Shown here in pieces: positions 1-9,072 of a stretch of 15,085 nucleotides of DNA. A program made the position numbers and the translations under genes. Below the pieces are notes generated by a model. It was given only the letters and a program-made list of their open reading frames with translations. It was not told the origin of the DNA and searched no databases. Source of the DNA: Phoronis ovalis (lineage: Eukaryota; Phoronida; Phoronidae); the NCBI GenBank assembly GCA_028565635.1, contig JAOXYB010102048.1, positions 6,290 through 21,374 on the forward strand, given 5' to 3'. Within the stretch, counting starts at the first letter, position 1. Every line of letters begins with the position of its first letter.

Positions 1-144
1 TGCTTATGAATATGCTCTTTGCTTTTTTCGTGAGAGTGCTTATGAACATGCTCTTTGCTTTTTTCGTGAGAGTGCTTATGAATATGCTCTTTGCTTTTTT
101 CGTGAGAGTGCTTATGAACATGCTCTTTGCTTTTTTCGTGAGAG
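1..144. repeat. 36-bp tandem repeat, four copies
   Basis: Four head-to-tail copies of a 36-bp unit (1-36, 37-72, 73-108, 109-144) run from the left edge and are nearly identical. The only variable base I see is position 11 of the unit, which alternates T, C, T, C, so the true period is a 72-bp dimer. The array may continue beyond the left edge. The unit is a multiple of 3, so a reading frame that is open in one copy is open in all of them. Confidence 0.95.
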
Positions 145-175
145 TGCTTTTTAGCACAACATGACCAAAACACAC
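1..175 (-). CDS. Possible exon of a His-rich repeat protein (partial)
   Basis: On the minus strand a pyrimidine-rich tract ends in AG at 177-176. From 175 a frame stays open to the left edge. It starts with a short Cys/Trp-containing stretch (VFWSCCAKK) and then repeats a 12-residue unit, SHEKSKEHVHKH, in which V alternates with I. Such His/Lys/Glu repeats could bind metal ions, as in His-rich loops of zinc transporters, but nothing else supports a family. Two plus-strand frames and one other minus-strand frame are also open through the array, so the open frame is weak evidence. The acceptor and the conservative V/I change are the only points in favour. Confidence 0.25.
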   Translation of the reverse strand, partial: MCFGHVVLKSTLTKKAKSMFISTLTKKAKSIFISTLTKKAKSMFISTLTKKAKSIFIS

Positions 176-1127
176 CTGAAGCAAACAATATTGCGGACTA
201 ATTACATTACTAGGTTTTCAATATTTTAACACAATGAAAGTAGCAAAGCAGATCAACCCATTCGATATGTCATTAAATAGTATCAGAGAACCGCAATCCA
301 ACAATAAACTTAACTATTTTTTTTCTACTTTTGAAAACTTCCTGTAACAGTTTTAACATCTCACTATCGAAAGATTAACACATCTTATAAAGTGTACCCC
401 GTTTTCACCCAAACATCGCATGTGATTAACGTTAATTCTAGTTGGGAAAAGCTGAAATATTTTTTATCAGCTTGAGTATTAATTTGAATAATTTCTAAAA
501 TTTACGAGTTGTGGTTATCCAAGTGGACCAATTTCGAATACATATCATGGGCAGTGGAGAAATGGTCATGTTCGAAAATAGGATTGTTTGCTAAAAAACA
601 GCAGATTAAAGAAATCTGATATTTTGAATACTGTTTATCACAATAACCAAAAAAAAAAATGTTTCAAGATTTGTCCTGCCACAGCTAAAGGAATGCTATA
701 CGATATTCAGGTTTACACCGGACGTTTGAAAGTACATTAGACATTTATTTTTTTGGTGTTATCTACGAAACATTTCAACTAGCGAATACACCTTAACTTA
801 CCTATCACTACTAAAATGCAGAAAATTTTAAGATATCTTTTCATGTTGTTAGCGTCACCATTCGTTCACAATAGATCATTCGTTATTACACTGATTGCCG
901 ATTTCTATTTTTCGCTCACAAACTCCGTTCAAATATAAAATGCAACGGATTTCAAGGATTGACTTCACACATCCAGAGTCAAACATTTAAAATGACTATT
1001 ATGCGAGACTGGTTTTCGATATTTTTATTTGGATTGCTAATAAAATTTTAATTAAAACCTTCCAAATGTTATATGCGTAGACCCGGAGAACATAGATTAG
1101 ATAAACTAGCAGCATTTGCGGGTACGT
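176..1127. other. Non-coding AT-rich stretch
   Basis: No credible gene was seen on either strand. It consists of AT-rich unique-looking sequence with scattered homopolymer runs. If the His-rich exon at 1-175 is real, this is its upstream intron or flank. Confidence 0.6.
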
Positions 1128-1369
1128 GATCTCTTATTGTGCACTAAGTTATGAAGAGGTTACCCATGCTCGTGAACGAGTGGTCAAAAAAAAAAGACTC
1201 GGACAAGGACTCTTAACATTGGCACGAAAAAGCCCTCTAAACAATAGCACCATCAAAAACGGTACCCTATCCATGACTAAAATATTTTGGCAAGCAAAAA
1301 AAGGCTCCCCCTTCACGCGATTTGGTAACGAACGTGCATACCCACTTTATATCTGAGTGCCCCCCAGGG
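1128..1369 (-). mobile_element. Degenerate MITE, copy A
   Basis: Read on the minus strand, the left end (1369 downwards) starts CCCTGGGGGGCACTCA and continues into GGGTATGCACG. The right end carries GAGCATGGGTAACC and then AGTGCAC near 1137. Both ends match the ends of the intact copy at 13748-14149 in the same order, and the two ends are imperfect inverted repeats of each other. The interior has the same style of A-rich, GGTACC-containing sequence. No clean target-site duplication could be assigned, so the boundaries are approximate to about 5-10 bp. The 76-codon plus-strand open frame across this region lies mostly within the element and is treated as spurious. Confidence 0.6.
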
Positions 1370-2700
1370 TCTACACGTCATGCTTACTATCTTGCCTCCA
1401 GCCCGGTTGTTACTAAGCAAGCTGTATTTCTAACGAAATGTTTAATAATACAAGGAAAAAGAATTTATAGTTGAAAACTTTGCTATTTAAAATTGAGGGA
1501 TTCTGTCGAAACCTATTGTTTCTAGGCAATTACATGCCCGGATTACATGTAACACACCTCAAGTAATTGGTATATAGTGGAGTATAGATAAGTGATATTA
1601 ATTGCGTTTTATCCTTGAGAGTGACCTACGCGTGCACTAAAAAAGCACTTTAATATTTCGTGATATTTATAATAACAAAATGAAGAATAATCAATTTCGT
1701 CTTCCTTCTCCCTCTAATGGTCGTCACAGGTGCAGGTAGAATGGCGACATCAAAAGGTTGCGAGGTAGCTCGTAAAGTAAGGTCCGTCATCAAAAGATGT
1801 CACCAATTATCAAAACAAATGTCTCGGAAATTCCATAAGTGTTTCATGTCACCATGACCCTATAGGTAGCATCTATTTGGAGTGTTTGCACGAAATTCAA
1901 CTCTTTCAATATTACTTGTAATACCTACCGTAAATTAAATATGGTTGAAATTAAACCAAGTTAAAAATTTTGGTACAAATCGATACTATGGTAAAAAAAA
2001 TCCTGCAAGGCATCTTTATTAGTCTGTAGTTGATTTTAAATTCAAATTTAAAAATTAACTCACTCTAAAATATATAGTATCAACTGATTCCACAGCGTCT
2101 GGGATTATTATACAATAAACATGCAAATGAAACAAGGTACACTTAAACATGTCACAAACTATATATTATTACAAAAATCATAAATTAAATCATAGAAAAA
2201 CTATTATCACAGAGCAGGAGAATTTCTTTATTACAAATTCTTTTTGAAATAATGGCATAGTAAATTTTGAAAAGCTTACAGACCATTTAAAACTGTTTTA
2301 GTCATGTTGGTCAGAAACAAGGAGATATAATTCGTTTTTCTACCAAGATAAATAAATTAGATAATGCCATGTATAACAAATTTGGACGTTTTTACTGAGT
2401 GTGGTTTGTCTGCACACTTATAAAAAATCTAACATTTATATCGCTGCAAAAAAAAAATTGATTGTATCTACCATGCCAGTAGTTTTCAAAATAGAATGCA
2501 ACTCATAATAAGTATATATAATATCTGTAAGGAATAAAGAAAATATGCACACTGAACAACCAATTATATTTTCCTATGCAATAGATTTCACTGATGTGTT
2601 TACCAATATTACCAGTTTTCTAAATCGTAGGCATAAAGTGTTTAAACATGTTTCATCAAAAATCTGCTTCATTTCATCTGAATGACATTTATGAATACAA
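1370..2700. other. Intergenic stretch with no supported gene
   Basis: AT-rich, no convincing gene. One spot is less random: around 1690-1780 a pyrimidine-rich tract ends in CACAG at about 1729, followed by a 38-codon plus-strand frame from ATG 1741 to TGA 1855-1857 (basic, Cys-containing). A GTAAGG donor-like site lies within it. The minus strand is also open for about 48 codons over the same bases. Neither resembles a family I recognise. A small stem (AGTGTG/CACACT) near 2400 is probably chance. Confidence 0.5.
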
Positions 2701-3014
2701 CAATCTACAAGACAACAACACGTACAATAATCTTTAATTATAACTTATACAAACAATGTTGATCATTCAATTCCTTTCACATAGACTAACTGACAAGCAT
2801 ATGTAGCATTCTGTACATAACATTGTGCAGCACAAGCTGCAATTTTTACAATTTAATTTTGCTTCATAAATTTTCAGAAGCATTCACATAATCAGTTGCC
2901 TCTGCTCTTTCCCAACAGTAGAAACACTGGAGGAAATATGCCATATACATAAAGATTTAATTTACTTGTCTAGAATCAATGATGAATACATACGGACACA
3001 AAAACCAAACTTAT
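2701..3014 (-). other. Probable 3' UTR of the FOXM1 gene
   Basis: This is the AT-rich sequence directly after the FOXM1 stop codon. Minus-strand ATTAAA poly(A) signals (plus-strand TTTAAT) lie at 2961-2956, 2857-2852 and 2738-2733, roughly 55, 160 and 280 nt after the stop. An AATAAA (plus-strand TTTATT) is much further away at 2232-2227. Which signal is used cannot be told from sequence. Confidence 0.45.
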
Positions 3015-3883
3015 TTACATATCTGACCAACTCAAATTTGCCATATCAATTTCATTATTTTCCTCCATGATCACATCCAAGGGCAAATCACCAAATATTT
3101 TACTCAAGCTATGATTTCCTAAGCTGTTGTTTCGACTTGGTTGCAAAGGCGTAAAGCCACCAAGTCCAAATTCCCTAAGAGAACCCATCTTTGGAGATCT
3201 AAAACTTGACCTTTGACCTTCAGGTGTCAAAGGTAATAGTCCTAGTGATGTGTTACGAACAGGAGTGAACATGCTGTCTTGTATTTTACTAAGAGGTGAC
3301 AATCCTCGAATTGGAGAACCCAGATCGAAAGCAGAGTCTTTAGTTTTGTATGGCGTTGATGTAGCATGGCTTGCAGCAACTTTTGGTGGAGTTTGTAGCA
3401 GCCTTCTCAAAGGAGATGCAAACTCATTTTCTAATCCAGCGAGAAAACTATCAGATAGATTAACATTAAAGATGCTATTCTCAACAGTTTCAGCAGATTC
3501 AGTTTCTTTTTTAGCTGATGATTTTGTTTCAGATGGTCTCTTTTTCCTCTTTTGCTTTTTGGATTTAAATGAATGTGGAGTCACTAGGGTCATGCTAGTG
3601 TCACTACCTGATTTAGCGGAAGACTGTGATTCGATTCCAGAATCGTTACTTGATTGTACTGCGCTTGGCCCAGGACTAAGACCACTGAGAGACAGCAAAT
3701 CAGAGAAATTACTGGAACTCAAACTGGCATTTATCCATGCTTGAGTAACACCGTTAGTTGCATCATTATAGATACTAACTTTTGGTGCAATTTTTACATG
3801 TTTTCTTGTAATGAGAGTGTTATCATCTGAAGCAGGTCTCTTGAGACTTGATTGAAGACCTGTTGGCCCAAGTACAGGTTTGT
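3015..3883 (-). CDS. FOXM1 coding exon 7 (C-terminal and transactivation region)
   Basis: Acceptor TTTTTTGTAG at 3885-3884, stop TAA at 3017-3015. Encodes residues 447-735: KHVKIAPK (474-481), DSGIES (527-532), a basic nuclear-localisation-like tract (554-563), an RRLLQTP cluster (606-612), dense S/T-P sites, GFTPLQPS (689-696) and the SLSKI/NLSW terminal block. The long plus-strand open frame over the same bases is an antisense shadow. Confidence 0.9.
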
Positions 3884-6800
3884 CTACAAAAAATGAAAGT
3901 CTAAATTCATATTGTACTCAAAATATCTTTTAAAGTTGTCACAAAGGATGTGCTTGCACAAGTTTTGTTATTGTATTTTGTTACATTCATTTGGCCTTGC
4001 TCCACTTTTGTTAGCACATTCAGTAGCAGTGAAGTGCACTTCGTCTCATCATATGTAAGCATTTTTAAACATTATTACTTAATTTGTCTACAACAGAATA
4101 TTATTCTCTCAGTAAAGTTTAGCACTATCTGTCATAGACACAATATAATAAAACTTTCTTACCTAATGCTCATTTTCTTAAACACTTGCAATACTTTGAG
4201 CAAAACTTTGGTATCCATTTATTATGATGTGCAGGAATATAATATATAACTTTGGGCCAGAGGCCTCAAATACTGATATAAATGCATTCGTGCACATTAT
4301 TATATGCAGGAATAACCTATAAATAATGAATGAAGGACTTTTGGGGCCTGTTGATGTTTTAGTTAGAAAATTTAATTTCATGAACTGAGAATACCGCCGC
4401 ACATATTGCAATATTCGATTACATGCCCAGCTATACGTACTATCACCTCTTGTGACAGCATCTGGAAGGCTCCTACAGAGTACATGTATATAACATAATT
4501 TAATATAATATAACATTATATTACCTGAAGAACAGTGTCCTTGTGTAGCTAAAATGTTGACTGGCACTAAAGTCCATCCACCACTAGCATCAACATTTGA
4601 TAGGCCTGAAAAGACAGTTTTAGAAATCACTTTTAGATAAACTAGAGCATGAAGAAACAAAATTTAAAATCTGCTTTGCGAAATGACTAGTAAAAGAATG
4701 GCTTCCTGACACCTGAAATCTCACCGTAATAATCCTCCAAAACTTGAGGGAATACAGCTACTTTGAAGAAGAAAAAAGATCATGGCTTTTCAAGGTCAAA
4801 GCTGGGACAATAGAGATATTCAAAGATCTTTTTCCTTCCAGGTAGAATATTATGAGTGAAGTTAATTATTGAAGCAAAATAGTACAATACAGGTTTTATA
4901 ATGATGTTGAAAACTTTGTTAGTAAGCATAACATTTAGGTTAAATAACATATCCCTTTTTAAGATGGCGTGTAGGTCGTATTGTTGCATGCATTTTTACC
5001 TGTCTGTCAATTGCATTTTTATTAATAAAAATTCAATAAACCGGGGTTAGTGGAAATTAAGGATCTGATATAATTTGGTTAAGGACAGTTAAATGTAGCT
5101 GCATTTTTTTTCTTCAAAATTATGTCTTATATTTAAATTCAAGCAATATTTATGTAAAAATGGTGACCCTTAGAAACACATGTGTGAAGTAACATCCCTT
5201 ATACGACTGTTTAAAGTGGCAATTAATAAAAATTAGTCCAAAATGTGCTTGGCTCATCAATCTTTCAAGGTTGTTTTTGCAAAAATTGCTAATTTCATGA
5301 TAAAAATTTAGAGTGTTTATGTAGTGCTTTAACTATTCAACATTACAACCATACCAAATAACACTGCATTACTGGTGGATAATGCTTACAACAAATGATA
5401 TTTTGTAGTTGGGTGTATCTAGGGTAGCCATTTCTTGCAATTATCTATATGATCCCTTAACAAACAATTAGTTATAGTCTCCACTCTCCAAATAACATTT
5501 GAAAAAATAAATGTTAATACCTCCATGATTGAAATTTGTTGGATTAGGACCTTTAACTTGTGCTATGATAGATAATGGTTTCTCTTTATCTGCTTTTGAT
5601 GCTGAAAAAAAATAATAATAAGAAAACGTTCATTTGATGCCATGTTAATTCAGTAAAAAGTATGTCAAGTATAAAATTTGGTAAAACCCAAGTTTTGTGA
5701 CTGGTGCCCTTTCCAAATTTCCATCACTGGTCTAAATTTCCATTTTTGAGTAATCATAAATGTGAAAGAAAATTCTGGAATGAAAAATCTCACATTTGCT
5801 ATTCATTAGTACTTTTCAACTTTGCATTTTAATACGTAATCTGGCTAACAAGTTAATGAAATTAATGCGCCACTGATTTACACAAAAGTCACACAGATTA
5901 TTGTGAAATCATGACAAGAAACATATTTAGTTTCCAGTCTCAACATTTATTATAAGTTTCTTAATTTATCAAATTTAACTATGCTTTGTATGACATAGGA
6001 GTTATAGAATAATGGAAAATATAAAATAGTTTGATGTACATACCTAATGCAGGAGGAAGCAGTCTTTTTGGATGAGCATTGACCTTACTGGGTTCGGTGG
6101 ATTTAAGTGTCCAATAAGACCCTACTAAACCAGGTGTACTCACACGCTCACGGACAAAAATATCGTACAATGACAGATTGTGCCGTATAGAATTCTGAAA
6201 ACAAAGAATGTGTTAAGAAAGCCTATGCTAATACTATTATGCTAAAAGTAAGATATCAAAGCTTTATTTTGTATTTGTTAAAGTAGTTTTTCCTTTATAC
6301 AACCAAGGTAGCATTTCTATTTTGAGAAACAAAGTATCATTTAAAGCATTTCAAAGTTTATTATCTAAGGTTTATTTTAAAAATCAAATAAAAATCCAAG
6401 ACTACCAAATTTTATTAAAAATATTTTGTGTTACATCTTACCTTCCAGCCTTGTTTAGCAGTGTACTTGTAGTATGTAAAAGTACTTTCTACCCAACAAT
6501 ATATCTCCCTTAAGGTCATCCTTTTATCTGGTTTACTGTTAATAGCCATTTGTATCATAGACATATATGAGAAAGGGGGTCTTTTGGCTTTACCACACTC
6601 TTTGCTCACCTAGTGCATTGAAGACAAAGATTAAAATTGGCAAAAACATTTTCAGTAAAACTTGCATGCATAATGTATACTGTAAAGGATATCATGATAT
6701 GACCCAAAACAGAGCTGTCTTTGATTGGTCAGTCAGTTAAAACATCATCGTTACCACAGTATGGAAGGCAAGACAGTTTGACGAACACAGCAAAATCATT

Positions 6801-7969
6801 GTGAATCATGGTTTAGATTATGGTTAAAATGCAATCTGTTTCACAACCTGCTAAGAAATAATTACATGTTTAAAATTTAAAGTGAAACACAAAGCAAACT
6901 ACCTTCTGTATTTGTTGTTCACTCACAAAAACCCTGTGATCGACATTTCTGTTGGTTTTCACCAGAGTATCACCTGTCATGGAACCCAGCCACTGAATGT
7001 TTGTCAAAGATGTATTTAGCGGATCACTGTCACTATTGCAGCCTGAATCTGTGAAGAAAAAACATCAGCAGATAATTTCAAATGTGATTTTGGATTGAGC
7101 CCTCTCATTTATGAACTTGTAGAGAGGTGCCTGGTAGCAGCTTTACAATAGCTTTTCATGCATTAATTCATTTAGTTAATTTATTTACTTAAATTTTCCA
7201 AATAATTTACTGTGCTTTAACAAAAAAATTCAGAATCAGCTTTTGAACAAAACTCACCATCCTCACTCGAGCCTTGGTTACTTAATGTAGTAGAAACAAC
7301 TGTGTAGTTTTTATTGCTACCTTCAGTAGGTGGCAGCACAATATGGAAACCTCTCTGCTGAGGTTGTCTATTCTCTTGAAGAAGTTGTGACACTGTTGGA
7401 TTAATACGACAGATGGGTCTTGATACACTCATTGAACTATTATCTGTTGACGATACTTTCATTGGATCATAATTCAACTTCACAATCTTTGGTTCCTGTT
7501 GCTTATAAAAATTCGGAATTATATGCATAGCTGATGATGTTGGAATTTTAAAATTATTTTGATTGTCATTTGACAGTGTACGTACTTCAGTAATTTCTAT
7601 AACAGTCTCCTTCGCATTTTTTAAAGTACTGTTTTCCTGAGGTTGATTTCCTTGGTATTGAAAATTCTGATCAACTTTAAATTGCAAATACTGCTGACCT
7701 GAAGAATTAAATGAAACTTCAGACTGAGGTAGTTCTCTTGACACTTGCTTCTCATTATCACTCACATTTAAATTGTTGTGGTAAAGTTCTGAAGCTGCTT
7801 TCCCAGTCACTGGCAATAAAATCACTTCTTGTGGCTTGTAACCATTGGTCATAACTGGAAGAGCATTTGGCTGCATCTCCTGTTTCCGACTACGATTTCC
7901 TATGTACACATATTGTACGGGCTGTTCAGTCCTAAAATCACTGCTTGAGGATGTGAAAGCCATTTCCAT
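3015..7969 (-). CDS. Forkhead box protein M1 orthologue, complete, seven coding exons
   Basis: Forkhead transcription factor of the FOXM1 family; family members drive G2/M gene expression from the nucleus. The CDS joins 7969-7258, 7048-6903, 6609-6442, 6194-6044, 5601-5521, 4605-4525 and 3883-3015. That is 2208 nt and 735 aa, compared with about 760-800 in human. Residues 251-257 (SLTNIQW) match the conserved N-terminal motif. The forkhead domain spans about 295-390, with KRPPFSYMSMIQ at its start, the recognition helix NSIRHNLSL at 343-351 and SYWTLK at 368-373. KHVKIAPK (474-481) matches the human segment after the domain. A basic tract (about 554-563), many S/T-P sites in 603-692 and an acidic C-terminal end (SLSKI 705-709, NLSW 729-732) follow the human C-terminal order. 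The start is ATG 7969, the first after an acceptor at 7982-7981; M3 is an alternative. All junctions are GT-AG and keep frame. Confidence 0.92.
3884..4524 (-). other. FOXM1 intron 6
   Basis: AT-rich intron of 641 nt. Open frames on both strands here show no family signature. Nothing else was noted. Confidence 0.75.
4525..4605 (-). CDS. FOXM1 coding exon 6 (81 nt)
   Basis: Acceptor CTTTTCAG, donor CTTCAG|GTAATA, phase 1 at both ends. Encodes residues 420-446 with WTLVPVNIL, resembling the SYLVPIQF region of human FOXM1. Like exon 5 it is symmetrical and could be skipped without a frameshift. Confidence 0.75.
4606..5520 (-). other. FOXM1 intron 5, with a possible LINE remnant
   Basis: At 915 nt this is the longest of the six introns between the FOXM1 coding exons. 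Besides the candidate reverse-transcriptase remnant (4780-4989) it contains an 18-bp perfect AT palindrome at 5015-5032. The rest is plain AT-rich sequence. Confidence 0.7.
4780..4989 (-). pseudogene. Possible LINE reverse-transcriptase remnant
   Basis: A 69-codon minus-strand frame contains MLTNKVFNIIIKPVLYY, which resembles the pattern near the end of non-LTR retrotransposon reverse transcriptases: a short helix, then a hydrophobic PVLxYGSEIW-like strand. The usual GSEIW after the tyrosine is not preserved. No other RT motif is present and stop codons close both sides, so any element is only a short dead fragment. It could also be a chance open frame in AT-rich intron sequence. Confidence 0.3.
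5521..5601 (-). CDS. FOXM1 coding exon 5 (81 nt)
   Basis: Acceptor TTTTTTCAG, donor CATGGAG|GTATTA, phase 1 at both ends. Encodes 27 residues (393-419) including LSIIAQVKGPNP. It is too short to stand out as an open frame but is required to bridge exon 4 to exon 6 in frame. Skipping it would leave the frame intact. Confidence 0.75.
5602..6043 (-). other. FOXM1 intron 4
   Basis: AT-rich intron of 442 nt, no feature recognised. Confidence 0.75.
6044..6194 (-). CDS. FOXM1 coding exon 4 (recognition helix and wing)
   Basis: Acceptor TTTTCAG, donor GCATTAG|GTATGT; phase 0 in, phase 1 out. Encodes NSIRHNLSL and the following wing strands (IFVRE, SYWTLK), then PKRLLPPAL. Confidence 0.92.
6442..6609 (-). 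CDS. FOXM1 coding exon 3 (first half of forkhead domain)
   Basis: Exactly 56 codons (residues 287-342), phase 0 at both ends. The acceptor is CACTAG and the donor is TGGAAG|GTAAGA. Encodes helices 1 and 2 of the winged helix and ends at GWK, immediately before the recognition helix. Confidence 0.93.
6903..7048 (-). CDS. FOXM1 coding exon 2 (NIQW motif)
   Basis: Acceptor TTTCTTCACAG, donor AAG|GTAGTT; enters in phase 1 and leaves in phase 0. Encodes residues 238-286, including the family-specific SLTNIQWLG motif before the forkhead domain. This motif separates FOXM1 from other FOX classes. Confidence 0.85.
7258..7969 (-). CDS. FOXM1 coding exon 1 (N-terminal region)
   Basis: Encodes residues 1-237 plus one base, ending at donor GATG|GTGAGT (phase 1). 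The exon itself starts at 7980 after TCTCATTTCAG, so 11 nt of leader precede the ATG. An ATG further upstream at 7996 falls in the preceding intron. The protein segment is Q/N/S-rich with short hydrophobic patches such as VILLPV. I do not see the basic N-terminal stretch (RRPLILKRRR) of human FOXM1. Confidence 0.8.
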
Positions 7970-7980
7970 GACACAGAATT

Positions 7981-8485
7981 CTGAAATGAGATGCATTATG
8001 GAGTATTAACTAAATGTTAAGCGCCTGTAGTACAGTGTATAGTGATGTAATATAGACTATGTAATGTAGACTAATGTATATGTAATGTAGACTAATATCA
8101 GTCGTATAAAATTGAAGACAGAATATAATGGCTTAATGCGTTATTTGGTTATTAGTTTTTTTTTTTGCAATTTGTTTATAATATTTTTTTATAGTCAAGC
8201 TCAGTTTGAGATTTAATATTGTTATTTTAATTTCTCTTCAAAAAAGATTTCAAGATTGTGCTAACCTGTCACTTAAAGCAATGGGTATGATCATAATCAA
8301 GGAATATAACAGTGTCGTTACCGCACAAACTGTGACAAAGTCAAAGATCGGCAGGAAGGCCAGGGGCAGGGGAAGTTCGCAGAAATACGATACCGATGAA
8401 TATCGTTTTCAATTCTCAGTCTAATATTATAGACGAAATTTTATATTCTAATAGTTACAAAACATAGTTACTCTCCACTTCTTAC
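7981..8485 (-). other. Putative 5'UTR intron of FOXM1
   Basis: A minus-strand donor ATTAG|GTAAG (GT at 8485-8484) and an acceptor TCTCATTTCAG (AG at 7982-7981) define a 505-nt intron. It would join a short untranslated first exon, ending at 8486, to the ATG-containing exon. Inside is a GC-richer patch, described separately, and an imperfect TAATGTAGACTA-type repeat near 8048-8095. Confidence 0.5.
8253..8408 (-). other. GC-richer patch with hydrophobic minus-strand frame
   Basis: About 155 bp, especially 8330-8380, is clearly richer in G+C than the surroundings. The minus-strand frame between stops (51 codons) reads YFCELPLPLAFLPIFDF and then a long hydrophobic run ending in TTLLYSLIM. This has the look of a membrane helix, reminiscent of helix 5 in rhodopsin-type receptors. 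The plus strand has a 72-codon basic frame over the same region. I cannot assign it to any gene. It could be a receptor gene scrap or chance. Confidence 0.2.
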
Positions 8486-8901
8486 CTAATTTTATGAGAT
8501 TTATCCCGTCCTAAAGCGAAGATTAATAAATATTGAGATATTCCCTGCTTTTCGTGCTTCCATCATATTCAAATTTCCTTCATTTTCTTCTACCAGCCAA
8601 TCAAACAGCTCAATTATGTTACGTCATGAAACCTACTTTGTAAAACGCCATTTGATTAGTTGTTCAGATAATTTTCACCAGTCACACATCATGTATTAAA
8701 ATATCCTTGGAAATCCATTTCCGGAAACATGGCGAATTTGCAAACATACAAAAACTGAGTGTTCCTAACAAATTTGATTCTTGATTAAAAAGGTAACTAC
8801 CAAAAGTAATAGTTTCTCCTACAAGCATAGCGACTATCACTCATTTGCAGCGATATTTACTGCCAAGTAAATTTTAATCCTTTTGGGAAAAATCGAAAGC
8901 C
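8486..8901. promoter_or_regulatory. Shared promoter region of FOXM1 and RHNO1
   Basis: Lies between the divergent genes. Sites seen: a CCAAT box at 8597-8601; TTACGTCA at 8619-8626 (minus strand TGACGTAA, a CREB/ATF-type site); TTTCCGGAAA at 8718-8727, a perfect palindrome with ETS-type GGAA cores; and minus-strand TTTGAA at 8573-8568, a CHR-like element about 24 nt on the FOXM1 side of the CCAAT box. CCAAT plus CHR is the typical module of NF-Y and MuvB-regulated G2/M genes. Donor-like signals on both outer sides (8485 minus, about 8792 plus) suggest that each transcript starts within roughly 8490-8790. Start sites are inferred, and short motifs can occur by chance. Confidence 0.6.
8729..8758 (+). 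other. Upstream ORF in the RHNO1 leader
   Basis: ATG in good context (A at -3, G at +4), nine codons then TGA, 143 nt before the RHNO1 start codon. If the transcript begins upstream of 8729 and is not spliced here, this could reduce RHNO1 translation. A donor-like AAAAAG|GTAACT follows at about 8793. Confidence 0.3.
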
Positions 8902-9072
8902 ATGCCTCCGAAACGTAGGAAAAAATCGAGTAGACAACACAGAAGACGTCCATTAATATTCACAGAAAGTCCGTACAATGTTGTACGTAATATACCGTCT
9001 CCCATCTACGGTGCTGATAATCCACCAAAGGCTAAAGTTATCCCTCTAGATGAAAACACATCTATTCCTTGG
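8902..9072 (+). CDS. RHNO1 coding exon 1
   Basis: 57 codons in phase 0, ending TGG|GTAGGT at 9073. The frame stays open for 37 more codons into the intron, but splicing at 9072 recreates the conserved W-[IV]-S-P motif, which decides the donor. Encodes the basic N-terminus and the first half of the SWV-type motif. Confidence 0.85.

Noticed and set aside
1-144. CRISPR-like array
   Set aside because: The repeats are contiguous with no spacers, and the window is eukaryotic.
1126-1356. 76-codon plus-strand open frame
   Set aside because: Lies mostly within MITE copy A; composition follows the element and no protein family is recognised.
3250-3744. 164-codon plus-strand open frame
   Set aside because: Antisense to FOXM1 exon 7, whose minus-strand reading matches the FOXM1 C-terminal region.
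4178-4660. 160-codon minus-strand open frame
   Set aside because: Contains FOXM1 exon 6 in frame, but the flanks are intron read-through; only 4605-4525 has splice signals and homology.
5015-5032. 18-bp perfect palindrome of A/T only
   Set aside because: Expected occasionally in AT-rich intron sequence; no associated feature.
8206-8424. 72-codon plus-strand basic ORF
   Set aside because: Not conserved with anything I recognise, no supporting splice context, and lies in the FOXM1 leader intron.
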